Assembly (NCBI RefSeq): GCF_036053395.1
Contig: NZ_CP107942.1
Coordinates: forward strand, 10,282,001 to 10,346,000
DNA length: 64,000 bases
Direction: 5' to 3'
Origin: Actinoplanes sp. NBC_00393
Lineage (GTDB): Bacteria > Actinomycetota > Actinomycetes > Mycobacteriales > Micromonosporaceae
Below, piece after piece: positions 55,555 to 63,499 of this stretch; the first letter of the stretch is position 1; each line of letters opens with the position of its first letter. Both the position numbers and the translations under genes were made by a program. The notes beneath the pieces are model-generated. The model was not told where the DNA came from. It did not search any database and saw only the letters and a program-made list of their open reading frames with translations.

Positions 55555-56595
55555 TCAACGCCCCCGCGACTCGTACGAGCTGCGGCCGTCCCGGGTGTCG
55601 TACGGGTTGCGGGACCGGTCGTGCGGCAACGGCAGCCGGTGCACGATCTCCGAGACGATCGTGTCCGTGGTCCGCCGGTTGAGCTGGGCGTCCGCGGTCG
55701 GGATGATCCGGTGCGCGAGGACCGGCACGGCCAGCGCCTGCAAGTCGTCGGGGAGCACGTAGTCGCGGCCCTCGAGCGCGGCCACCGCCTTGGCTGTCCG
55801 GATCAGCTGGAGGGTGGACCGCGGGGACGCGCCGAGACGGATCTCCGGCGCCTCGCGGGTCGCGGTGACCAGAGCGATCGCGTACTGCTGGACGGCGTCG
55901 GCGGCGTGCACGTGCCGGACCGTCTCGATCAGCCGCCGGACCAGCGCGGCGTCGGCGACGGCCCGCAGATCGTTCAGCGGGTCGTGGTCGCCGTGCGCCC
56001 CGAGCATCGCCAGCTCGGCGCGCGGGTCCGGGTAGCCCATGGCGATCCGGGCGGTGAACCGGTCGCGCTGCGCCTCGGGCAGCGGGTAGGTCCCCTCCAT
56101 CTCGATCGGGTTCTGCGTGGCGACCACCATGAACGGCGCCTGCAACTCGTACGTCGTGCCGTCGACGGTTACCTGCCGCTCCTCCATGCACTCCAGCAGG
56201 GCGGACTGCGTCTTCGGCGACGCCCGGTTGATCTCGTCGCCGACCACCAGGTTGGCGAAGACGGCGCCCGGTTTGAACTCGAAGTCGCGCGTCTCCTGGT
56301 TGTAGACGCTGACCCCGGTCACATCGCTGGGCAGCAGGTCGGGCGTGAACTGGATCCGGCGGACCGAGCAGTCGATGGAGCGGGCGAGCGCCTTGGCCAG
56401 CTTGGTCTTGCCGACACCCGGCACGTCCTCGATGAGCAGGTGCCCTTCGGCAAGCAGCACCGCGAGCGCCAGTCGTACCGTAGCGCTCTTGCCCTCGATG
56501 ACCTGCTCGATGTTGGCCATGATGGCTTGCGTCGCGGCACCGAACTCGGCGCTCGTCAGCGGGCCTGCCGGCTCGCCCCAGGTCGGCGTTGTCAC
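55555..56595 (-). CDS. MoxR-family AAA+ ATPase
   Basis: A 346-residue AAA+ protein. EDVPGVGKTKLAKALA is Walker A, LVVGDEINRASPKTQSALLE Walker B, and PFMVVATQNPIEMEGTYPLP the sensor 1/MoxR signature with the GTYPLPEAQRDRF arginine region. A chaperone-like role in assembling partner complexes is known for the family; DUF58 and TgpA proteins encoded next are the probable partners. The GTG at 56595 has a very strong GGAGGAGG three bases upstream, which decides the start. First gene of the operon. Confidence 0.93.
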   Translation of the reverse strand: MTTPTWGEPAGPLTSAEFGAATQAIMANIEQVIEGKSATVRLALAVLLAEGHLLIEDVPGVGKTKLAKALARSIDCSVRRIQFTPDLLPSDVTGVSVYNQETRDFEFKPGAVFANLVVGDEINRASPKTQSALLECMEERQVTVDGTTYELQAPFMVVATQNPIEMEGTYPLPEAQRDRFTARIAMGYPDPRAELAMLGAHGDHDPLNDLRAVADAALVRRLIETVRHVHAADAVQQYAIALVTATREAPEIRLGASPRSTLQLIRTAKAVAALEGRDYVLPDDLQALAVPVLAHRIIPTADAQLNRRTTDTIVSEIVHRLPLPHDRSRNPYDTRDGRSSYESRGR

Positions 56596-56815
56596 GGGCC
56601 TCCTCCAAGTCGTGTATGCCCCCGTGGGGTGATCCCCACCCCCCGTGCGAGGGCATCGAAGGTTGCGGGCGCCCAGCGGCCGTGGGCCTCCGGCGCTCGC
56701 CGCCCGTCCCCACAGGTTATCCCCGGACGCAACGATCGCCGAAAGGCCCGGATCGACGAAGATCCGACTCCGCGCGGATATACCGGTCGCCGCGTACAGC
56801 GGGTATGCGGGTATC
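56596..56815. promoter_or_regulatory. Divergent promoter region of moxR and leuS
   Basis: 220 bases without a gene. A GTGGGG-TGAT-CCCCAC hairpin near 56617 would lie in the moxR leader. AT-richer words (GGATATACC near 56777, TATGCG and TATCAT at 56804-56817) are possible -10 boxes for the leuS transcript. No clear -35 boxes. Confidence 0.5.
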
Positions 56816-56824
56816 ATGCTTGCC

Positions 56825-56863
56825 ATGGCTCGGTCTGTTCTGCTCCTTAGCCGGCCGTGCTGA
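56825..56863 (+). CDS. leuS leader peptide with three consecutive leucine codons
   Basis: ATG at 56825 opens a 12-codon frame encoding MARSVLLLSRPC and ending TGA at 56861. CTG CTC CTT (56840-56848) are three leucine codons in a row. TATCAT seven bases before the ATG suggests a leaderless transcript; an in-frame ATG at 56816 would add MLA and one more Leu. A stem-loop and a T-run terminator follow before leuS. Attenuators upstream of leuS have been predicted in some Streptomyces; this arrangement matches. Ribosome stalling on Leu codons when charged tRNA-Leu is scarce would then favour leuS read-through. Confidence 0.8.
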   Translation: MARSVLLLSRPC

Positions 56864-56887
56864 TCCGTTAAGCGGACCAAGCACGGC
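56854..56887 (+). promoter_or_regulatory. Attenuator stem-loop between leader peptide and terminator
   Basis: Arms GCCGTGCT (56854-56861) and AGCACGGC (56880-56887), with an inner TCCG/CGGA stem around TTAAG. The 5' arm overlaps the last leader codons and stop, so a ribosome position on the leader would decide whether it forms. Confidence 0.7.
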
Positions 56888-56889
56888 GC

Positions 56890-56914
56890 CCCCTCCTGCG
56901 TGAGGGGCTTTTTT
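56890..56914 (+). terminator. Intrinsic terminator (attenuator) upstream of leuS
   Basis: CCCCTC, six-base loop, GAGGGG, then C and six T residues (56909-56914). True T-runs are rare in this genome, which marks it as a designed stop 31 bases before the leuS ATG. Confidence 0.85.
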
Positions 56915-56945
56915 ATGCCCGAAGCGACCGACGAGATGGTGAAAG

Positions 56946-59750
56946 ATGAGCGAGACCGAGACCCCGCCGTTCCGTTACACCGCTGCCCTGGCCGGTGAGA
57001 TCGAGCTGCGCTGGCAGGCCTACTGGGCCGAGAACGGTACGTTCCACGCGCCCAACCCGGTCGGCGAGCTGGCCGACCCCACGCACCCCCGGGCCGGCGC
57101 CCCCAAGCTGCACGTCCAGGACATGTTTCCGTACCCGTCGGGTGCGGGCCTGCACGTCGGGCACCCGCTGGGCTACATCGGCACCGACTGCTACACCCGC
57201 TACCAGCGGATGGCCGGCTTCAACGTGCTGCACCCGATGGGCTTCGACGCCTTCGGCCTGCCCGCCGAGCAGTACGCGGTGCAGACCGGCACCCACCCGG
57301 CGACCACCACCGAGGCGAACGTCGAGCGGTACCGGCAGCAGCTGCGCCGGCTGGGCCTGGCGTACGACGAGCGCCGCTCCTTCTCGACCACCGACCCGGA
57401 GTACTACCGCTGGACCCAGTGGATCTTCCTGCAGGTCTTCAACTCCTGGTTCGACCCTTCGCTGCAGAAGGCCCGCCCGATCGAAGAGCTGGTCACGGAG
57501 TTCGAAACCGGGATCCGCCCGGCGCCGGGAACGCCGTGGAAGGACCTGTCACCCATCCAGAAGCGCAAGCTGATCGACGACCACCGGCTGGCGTACGTCT
57601 CCGAGGCCCCGGTCAACTGGTGCCCCGGCCTGGGCACGGTGCTGGCCAACGAGGAGGTCACGCCGGACGGGCGCAGCGAGCGCGGCAACTTCCCGGTGTT
57701 CCAGCGGAGCCTGAAGCAGTGGATGATGCGGATCACTGCGTACGGTGACCGCCTGATCGACGACCTGGACGCGCTGGACTGGCCGGAGCCGGTCAAGCTG
57801 ATGCAGCGCAACTGGATCGGCCGGTCCCGTGGCGCCCACGTCGACTTCCCGGTCGGCGCCAACGAGCACATCCGCGTCTTCACCACCCGTCCGGACACTC
57901 TGTTCGGTGCCACTTACATGGTGCTGGCGCCCGAGCACGAGCTGGTCGAGCGGGTCATTCCGGCGTCCTGGCCGGAGGGCACGAAGGACGTCTGGACCGG
58001 CGGGCACGCGACCCCGGCCGAGGCCGTGGCCGCCTACCGCGCGACCGCCGCGGCGAAGACCGAGGAGGAGCGGACCGCCGACGGCAAGGTCAAGACCGGC
58101 GTCTTCACCGGCGCCTTCGCGGAGAACCCGGTCAACGGCGTACAGATCCCGGTCTTCATCGCCGACTACGTGCTGGCCGGCTACGGCACCGGCGCGATCA
58201 TGGCGGTGCCCGGGCAGGACGAGCGCGACTGGGCCTTCGCCGAGGTCTTCCAACTGCCGATCATCCGTACGGTCGAAGCGCCCGAAGATTTCGAGGGCGC
58301 CTTCACGGGTGAGGGTCCGGCGATCAACAGCGACTGGCTGGACGGCAAGGGTGTCGCCGAGGCCAAGGCCGCGATGATCACCTGGCTGGAGGAGAACGAC
58401 AAGGGCTCCGGCGCCACCACCTACCGGCTGCGGGACTGGCTGTTCAGCCGCCAGCGGTACTGGGGTGAGCCGTTCCCGATCGTCTACGACGAGACCGGCC
58501 TGCCGATCGCGCTGCCCGAGTCGATGCTGCCGGTCGAGCTGCCGGACGTCGACGACTTCTCGCCGCGCACCTTCGACCCGGACGACGCGGACACCGAGCC
58601 GGAGACCCCGCTGTCCCGCAAGAAGGACTGGGTGCAGGTCGAGCTGGACCTGGGCGACGGGCTGAAGACGTACACCCGCGAGACCAACACCATGCCGCAG
58701 TGGGCCGGCTCCTGCTGGTACGAGCTGCGTTATCTGGACCCGCACAACGACAAGGTGCTGGTCGACCCGGAGAACGAGGCCTACTGGATGGGCCCCCGGT
58801 CGGAGGGCGACCCGGGCGGCGTCGACCTGTACGTCGGCGGTGTCGAGCACGCCGTCCTGCACCTGCTGTACGCCCGCTTCTGGCACAAGGTGCTGTTCGA
58901 CCTGGGTCACGTCTCGTCGTTCGAGCCGTTCCGGAAGCTGTTCAACCAGGGCTACATCCAGGCGTACGCGTACCAGGACGAGCGTGGCTTCTACGTGCCC
59001 GCCGAGGAGGTCGTCGAGCGCGACGGCCAGTACTTCTACGGCGACCAGCAGGTGACCCGCAGCTACGGCAAGATGGGCAAGTCGCTGAAGAACATCGTCA
59101 CCCCCGACGAGATGTGCGACCAGTACGGCGCCGACACGTTCCGGGTGTACGAGATGGCGATGGGCCCACTGGACGTGTCCCGCCCCTGGGAGACCCGCGC
59201 GGTCGTCGGCTCGCAGCGCTTCCTGCAGCGGGCCTGGCGCCTGGTGGTCGACGAGGACAACGGCTCGGTCCGGGTCACCGACGAGCCGCTGGACCCGAAG
59301 ACCCGCAAGACGCTGCACCGGATCATCGCCGGGGTCCGTGAGGACATGGACGAGCTGCGCTTCAACACCGCGATCGCCAAGCTGATCGAGCTGACGAACA
59401 CGCTGACCCCGCTGCCGTCGGTGTCCCGTGAGGCGGTCGAGCCGCTGGTGCTGATGATGTCGCCGTTCGCTCCGCACCTGGCCGAGGAGCTGTGGGGCAA
59501 GCTGGGGCACGAGGGCACGCTGGCGTACGCGGAGTTCCCGGTCGCCGACCCGGCCCAGCTGGTCGCCGACGCGATCACCTACCCGGTGCAGGTCAACGGC
59601 AAGGTCCGCGGCCGGGTCGAGGTCGCCCCGGACACTCCCGAGGCGGAGGTACGCGCGGCAGCGCTGACCGCCGTCGCCGAGGCGCTGGGCGGTCGCGAGC
59701 CGAAGAAGGTCATCGTCGTACCGGGCCGTCTGGTCAGCGTCGTCATCTGA
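56946..59750 (+). CDS. leuS: Leucyl-tRNA synthetase
   Basis: A 934-residue class Ia synthetase. [18 protein letters not shown] carries the HIGH motif (HVGH); a CP1 editing domain lies at about 300-500 with [12 protein letters not shown] and [31 protein letters not shown] is the KMSKS equivalent. A C-terminal anticodon-binding domain ends [12 protein letters not shown]. It charges tRNA-Leu. ATG at 56946 follows a weak GAAAG. Regulated, by sequence evidence, through the leader peptide and terminator just upstream. Confidence 0.97.
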   Translation: MSETETPPFRYTAALAGEIELRWQAYWAENGTFHAPNPVGELADPTHPRAGAPKLHVQDMFPYPSGAGLHVGHPLGYIGTDCYTRYQRMAGFNVLHPMGFDAFGLPAEQYAVQTGTHPATTTEANVERYRQQLRRLGLAYDERRSFSTTDPEYYRWTQWIFLQVFNSWFDPSLQKARPIEELVTEFETGIRPAPGTPWKDLSPIQKRKLIDDHRLAYVSEAPVNWCPGLGTVLANEEVTPDGRSERGNFPVFQRSLKQWMMRITAYGDRLIDDLDALDWPEPVKLMQRNWIGRSRGAHVDFPVGANEHIRVFTTRPDTLFGATYMVLAPEHELVERVIPASWPEGTKDVWTGGHATPAEAVAAYRATAAAKTEEERTADGKVKTGVFTGAFAENPVNGVQIPVFIADYVLAGYGTGAIMAVPGQDERDWAFAEVFQLPIIRTVEAPEDFEGAFTGEGPAINSDWLDGKGVAEAKAAMITWLEENDKGSGATTYRLRDWLFSRQRYWGEPFPIVYDETGLPIALPESMLPVELPDVDDFSPRTFDPDDADTEPETPLSRKKDWVQVELDLGDGLKTYTRETNTMPQWAGSCWYELRYLDPHNDKVLVDPENEAYWMGPRSEGDPGGVDLYVGGVEHAVLHLLYARFWHKVLFDLGHVSSFEPFRKLFNQGYIQAYAYQDERGFYVPAEEVVERDGQYFYGDQQVTRSYGKMGKSLKNIVTPDEMCDQYGADTFRVYEMAMGPLDVSRPWETRAVVGSQRFLQRAWRLVVDEDNGSVRVTDEPLDPKTRKTLHRIIAGVREDMDELRFNTAIAKLIELTNTLTPLPSVSREAVEPLVLMMSPFAPHLAEELWGKLGHEGTLAYAEFPVADPAQLVADAITYPVQVNGKVRGRVEVAPDTPEAEVRAAALTAVAEALGGREPKKVIVVPGRLVSVVI

Positions 59751-59760
59751 GGTCGCGCGC

Positions 59761-59792
59761 ACGGCCCGCCATGTGGAAACGTGGCGGGCCGT
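59761..59792. terminator. Hairpin after leuS overlapping the next gene start
   Basis: ACGGCCCGCCA (59761-59771) and TGGCGGGCCGT (59782-59792) pair over 11 bp, ten-base loop. No T-run. It encloses one possible start codon of the following gene (59773) and touches another (59791), so it could also mask that gene's translation. Confidence 0.7.
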
Positions 59793-60549
59793 GTCCTTCG
59801 ATCTGATCGCGACCGAGTTCCTGGTCCGCGCCGACCTCCTCGCCCCCGGCCTGGTGGAGGGCCTCTACCTGCAGGGATCGATCGCACTCGGCGACTACCG
59901 GCACGGGGTCAGCGACATCGACTTCGTCGCGGTGACCGCGGACCCGGCGCCCCCGGAGCTGATCCGGGAGATCCACCGCGGCATGCCCCGCCGGCCGTGC
60001 TTCGACGGCCTCTACGTCACCTGGGACAACCTGCGCGCCGACCCGGCAACCCGGCCGCCCGGCCCGGCCGTCCACGAGAACCGGGTGCTGCCGTCCTCCC
60101 GCTTCGAACGCAACCTGGTGACCTGGCACGTCCTCGCGCAGGGCGGCGTCACCCTGCGCGGCCCCGAACGGCCCGAGATCTTCACCGACTGGCCGGCGCT
60201 GGCCGCCGCGACCCGCGACAACCTCGAGTCGTACTGGCGGCCGTGGGCGCGCGGGCTCCGCTTCCACCCGATGAGCCTCGGCTCGTGGGCGGTGTCCTGG
60301 GGTGTCCTCGGCGTCTCCCGGCTCCGGCACACCCTGGTCACCGGGCGGGTGACCAGCAAGACCGCGGCCGGCGAGTACGCGCTGCGCAGCTATCCCGGCT
60401 GGGAGCGGATCATCGGCGAGGCGCTGCGGATCCGCGGTGGTGGCCCGGCCCGCTACCGCAATCCGGTCCGGCGCCGGGGCGATCTGCTGGCCTACCTCGA
60501 GTACGCGCTGGACCCGGACGGCCCGCCGGACGCCGAGCTGCTCCGATGA
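59773..60549 (+). CDS. Nucleotidyltransferase-domain protein (aminoglycoside adenylyltransferase-like)
   Basis: A 258-residue protein. LYLQGSIALGDYRHGVSDIDFVAV has the polymerase-beta-type GS...DxD motif, with the metal-binding aspartates in SDIDF. The C-terminal helical domain (SWAVSWGVLGVSRLRHTL; AAGEYALRSYPGWERI) resembles ANT(9)/AadA-type enzymes. It might adenylylate a small molecule; resistance is possible but not shown. Start is uncertain: GTG 59773 lies in the loop of a hairpin and GTG 59791 at its edge; neither has a ribosome site. Stop overlaps the next gene (ATGA). Confidence 0.82.
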   Translation: METWRAVSFDLIATEFLVRADLLAPGLVEGLYLQGSIALGDYRHGVSDIDFVAVTADPAPPELIREIHRGMPRRPCFDGLYVTWDNLRADPATRPPGPAVHENRVLPSSRFERNLVTWHVLAQGGVTLRGPERPEIFTDWPALAAATRDNLESYWRPWARGLRFHPMSLGSWAVSWGVLGVSRLRHTLVTGRVTSKTAAGEYALRSYPGWERIIGEALRIRGGGPARYRNPVRRRGDLLAYLEYALDPDGPPDAELLR

Positions 60550-61655
60550 TCTCCGCACGTGCTCTGAACCGGGCGACCCTGGCCCGGCAGATGCTCCTCG
60601 AGCGGGAACCGGCGCCGGTCGAGGACGCGGTGCGCCGCCTGGTCGGACTGCAGGCTCAGGCGCCGGGTTCGCCGTACCTCGCGCTCTGGAACCGGATCTT
60701 GAACTTCGAGCCGGCGGCGTTCGACGAAGCCTTCGCCACCGGCATGGTCGTGAAAGCCACCCTGATGCGGATCACCCTGCACGCGGTGCACCGCGATGAT
60801 CATCCGATGCTGCACAACGCCGTGCTGCGGGTGCTGCGCGCGGCACGGCTGGGTGATGCCCGGTTTATCCGCAGCGGGGTGTCGATCGCCGAGGTCGACG
60901 CGTTCCTGCCGGAGCTGCTCGCGTTCGCGGACCGGCCCCGGACGGTGCCGGAGATCTCCCAGCTGCTCGCGGAACGGTTCGGCGGTGATCGTCCCGGCCT
61001 GTGGTGGGCGCTGCGGACCGTCGCGCCGCTGCACCACGTGCCGACCGGCGGACCGTGGTCGTTCGGCGAGCGTTCGTTCATCGCGGCCCCGGCCGGTCTG
61101 ACGCTCGCTTCGCGCGACGAGTCTGTCCGGACGCTGGTGCGGCGCTACCTGGCCGCCTTCGGCCCGGCGACCATCGCCGACATGTCCCAGTTCACGCTGC
61201 TGCCGCGCACGACTCTGCGCGAGGCGGTGCGCACGTTGGAGCTCGCCCAGCCAACCCCACAGATGTACGACCTACCCGGCGCCCCGCTGCCCCCGGAGGA
61301 CGTGCCGGCCCCGCCCCGCCTGCTGCCCATGTGGGACAACGTCCTCCTCGCCTACGCCGACCGCGCCCGCCTGATCCCGCCCGAATACCGCAAGGCAGTG
61401 ATCCGCATGAACGGCGACGTGCTCCCGGCCGTCCTGGTCGACGGCTACGTGGCGGGGGTGTGGCGCGCCGTCCCCAACGGCATCGAGGCAACCGCCTTCC
61501 ACCCGCTCCCCGCCGCGACCTGGGACGCCCTGGCCGCCGAAGCCGCCGCCCTGTCCGCTTTCCTCGCCTCGCGCGACCCGCTCGTCTACGCCCGCTACGC
61601 CCACTGGTGGGCAAAACCGCTCCCCGCCGCCCAAACCCGCCTGCTCCCCAGCTGA
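60546..61655 (+). CDS. AlkZ-like winged-helix DNA-binding protein (HTH_42)
   Basis: A 369-residue protein of the HTH_42 family, which contains three winged helices. RLVGLQAQAPGSPYLALW carries the QxQ motif that in AlkZ/YcaQ DNA glycosylases binds and unhooks alkylated or crosslinked bases. Other family blocks: TLMRITLHAVHRDD, PATIADMSQFTLL and LLPMWDNVLLAYADR. DNA glycosylase activity, or self-resistance to a genotoxin, is plausible. ATG overlaps the nucleotidyltransferase stop, so both are coupled. The stop codon (AGC TGA) lies in the first bases of repeat array 3. Confidence 0.87.
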   Translation: MISARALNRATLARQMLLEREPAPVEDAVRRLVGLQAQAPGSPYLALWNRILNFEPAAFDEAFATGMVVKATLMRITLHAVHRDDHPMLHNAVLRVLRAARLGDARFIRSGVSIAEVDAFLPELLAFADRPRTVPEISQLLAERFGGDRPGLWWALRTVAPLHHVPTGGPWSFGERSFIAAPAGLTLASRDESVRTLVRRYLAAFGPATIADMSQFTLLPRTTLREAVRTLELAQPTPQMYDLPGAPLPPEDVPAPPRLLPMWDNVLLAYADRARLIPPEYRKAVIRMNGDVLPAVLVDGYVAGVWRAVPNGIEATAFHPLPAATWDALAAEAAALSAFLASRDPLVYARYAHWWAKPLPAAQTRLLPS

Positions 61656-61827
61656 CGCCGAGCGCTGCTTCACAGCGCGGAAGGCAGCGCTGGCGGTCAG
61701 CCGGGCTGGTCCAGCTGACCGTGAGTGCTGCTTCGCAGCACGAGAAACCGCGCTGGCGGTCAGCCGGCGTGGTTCAGCTGACGGTGAGTGCTGCTTCGCG
61801 GCGTGGGAGGCAGCGGTGGCGGTCAGC
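61651..61827. repeat. Array of three 63-bp near-palindromic repeats (array 3)
   Basis: Units start at 61651, 61714 and 61777. The first opens GCTGACGCCGAGCGCTGC and closes GCAGCGCTGGCGGTCAGC, a stem of about 17 pairs with one bulge. Conserved words GCTGAC, TGCTTCGC, GGCAGC and GTCAGC match arrays 1 and 2. Between the convergent HTH_42 gene and a TVP38-family gene. 61828-61977 shows no gene. Confidence 0.95.
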
Positions 61828-61977
61828 TGGGAGGGGCTGCGTGGGTGATGTGTGCATGAGCCCGGCGGGCGCGGTGGGGCCCGGACCACCGGCGGCATCG
61901 CGCGGAGCAGGCGGGACGGGGTCGATTCGGCGGGACTGCGACGGGCGTACAAAGGAAGGGTTTATAGAAAGAGGAAA

Positions 61978-62003
61978 GCCGGCGGCCGAAAGCGGCCGCC
62001 GGC
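61978..62003 (-). terminator. Intrinsic terminator of the TVP38-family gene
   Basis: GCCGGCGGCCG (61978-61988) and CGGCCGCCGGC (61993-62003), perfect 11-bp stem, four-base loop; on the minus strand TTTCCTCTTTC follows. Confidence 0.85.
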
Positions 62004-62017
62004 ATTGTGCGGGTTTG

Positions 62018-62740
62018 TCAGGCAGTGGCCGCGTCGCGACGGGCGGTGTAGCGCCAGCGCAGGACGATCGCGGTGGAGAGGGCGAAGCCGATCGCCGCGG
62101 GAGCCAGCGTGGCGGCGTTCATCTCGCCGGGGGCGGCCACGGCCGCGCCGATCACCGCGTAGGTGACCGTGGACGGGATGGCGGCGATCGTGGTGCCCAG
62201 CAGGTAGCGCTTGCGGCAGACGCTGGTGGTGCCGTAGGCGTAGCCGACCAGGCCGAACGGGGCCAGCGGCAGGAACCGGACCAGCAGCACCGCGGCCAGG
62301 CCGCGCCGGTTCAGCCAGCCGTCCAGGCGGGCCAGGCGGCTGCCGGCGCGGGCCTGCAGGGCGCCACGGCCGGCCCAGCGGCCGGCGTAGTAGGTCGCGG
62401 TCGCCGCGATGATCGCGGCGGCCAGCGCGGCGAGCGCACCGGTTGCGGCGCCGAGGAGGAGACCGCAGAGGAGCGTGATTGCGGTACGGGGTACGAGCAC
62501 CGAGAGCAGCAGTCCGCCGACCACCGCGACCGCGGCCGGAGCACCCGGGCCGAGATCGTCGACGCTGGCGCCGATCTCCTGCAGCGGGAGCGTGGTGGCC
62601 GCGAGGGCGAGGGCGCCCACCACCGCGGCGAGCATGCCGAACCGGACGAGGCGGCGCTTCCAACCAGGGGCAGCCTGTGCAACGGCCTGAGGGTCCGCGA
62701 GGTGTTCCACGCCCCGCGGGGCGATCAGGATGTCGGTCAT
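62018..62740 (-). CDS. TVP38/TMEM64-family membrane protein (VTT domain)
   Basis: A 240-residue protein with about six helices. LVRFLPLAPFGLVGYAYGTT is the VTT/SNARE-associated core (F/R-P-hydrophobic-P-F motif) and GTTIAAIPSTVTYAVIG the following re-entrant helix, as in DedA-superfamily lipid scramblases or transporters. Probably acts in membrane lipid handling or ion-coupled transport; substrate unknown. Monocistronic by its own terminator. ATG at 62740; the 45 bases to gatD carry no other feature. Confidence 0.88.
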   Translation of the reverse strand: MTDILIAPRGVEHLADPQAVAQAAPGWKRRLVRFGMLAAVVGALALAATTLPLQEIGASVDDLGPGAPAAVAVVGGLLLSVLVPRTAITLLCGLLLGAATGALAALAAAIIAATATYYAGRWAGRGALQARAGSRLARLDGWLNRRGLAAVLLVRFLPLAPFGLVGYAYGTTSVCRKRYLLGTTIAAIPSTVTYAVIGAAVAAPGEMNAATLAPAAIGFALSTAIVLRWRYTARRDAATA

Positions 62741-62785
62741 GCAGGCATACCCAACTGTCGTCGGTTCGGGACTATGTCGTGCCGG

Positions 62786-63499
62786 TCACGCTGGGCTGGC
62801 CGCGGCCAGCCGTTCTCCCCGCAGCCGGTCGGCCCAGGTGTCATCCAGGGGCGCAAGCCTATCCGCGCCGGTGGACCAACGGAGTAGCAGATCGGCTAGA
62901 GCTGGGTTGCGGGCGAGCGCCGGGCCGTGCGAGTACGTGCCGAGGATCTTCCCTGCCCACGCCCCCTCAGTCTGGCCGTCGTTGCCGATGCCGGCGGTCA
63001 CCCTTGCCAGTGGCGCGGCGTGAGCACCGAGATGCGTACGCCCGCCGTGGTTCTCGAAACCGGTCAGCGGCGGCAGACCGAGCCGCGGGTCGATGTCGCC
63101 GCGCAGTTCGCCGACCGCGCGGCTCGTGCCCCGGTCCGAGGTGATGTCGAGCAGCCCCAGCCCGGCGCACTTCGCTCCCTTGGCGAAGAACGAGTGACCG
63201 AAGAGCTGGTAACCGGCGCAGATGGCCAGAACCGAGGAGCCCTGGTTGACCGCGCGGTGCAGACCGCCGTCGGTGATCAGCCGTTGTGCGGCGAGGGCCT
63301 GCGGGCCGTCCTCGCCGCCGCCGATCAGATAGATGTCGGCGGTCGCGGGCATCCGCTGGTCGGAGCGCACCTCGTAGGTCTCCACCGGGATGCCGCGGGC
63401 GGCCGCCCGGTGCGCCAGGATCAGCAGGTTGCCCCGGTCGCCGTAGGTCGAGAGCAGATCGGGGTAGATCCACACGATCCGCAGGGCCTCAGTTGACAC
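62786..63499 (-). CDS. gatD: Lipid II isoglutaminyl synthase, glutamine amidotransferase subunit
   Basis: A 237-residue CobQ-like class I amidotransferase. YLIGGGEDGPQ marks the oxyanion region, SSVLAICAGYQLFGHSF contains the nucleophile Cys, and GTYSHGPALARNPALAD the catalytic His. It supplies ammonia to MurT for amidation of the D-iso-glutamate of lipid II, which strengthens peptidoglycan cross-linking. The GTG at 63499 lies 11 bp inside the end of murT, as in other actinobacteria and staphylococci where the two are coupled. Confidence 0.94.
   Translation of the reverse strand: MSTEALRIVWIYPDLLSTYGDRGNLLILAHRAAARGIPVETYEVRSDQRMPATADIYLIGGGEDGPQALAAQRLITDGGLHRAVNQGSSVLAICAGYQLFGHSFFAKGAKCAGLGLLDITSDRGTSRAVGELRGDIDPRLGLPPLTGFENHGGRTHLGAHAAPLARVTAGIGNDGQTEGAWAGKILGTYSHGPALARNPALADLLLRWSTGADRLAPLDDTWADRLRGERLAAASPA

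Noticed and set aside
56710..56725. DnaA box or origin-like site (GGTTATCCCC)
   Set aside because: Single imperfect match to TTATCCACA, no cluster, and no dnaA, dnaN or gyrase genes nearby.
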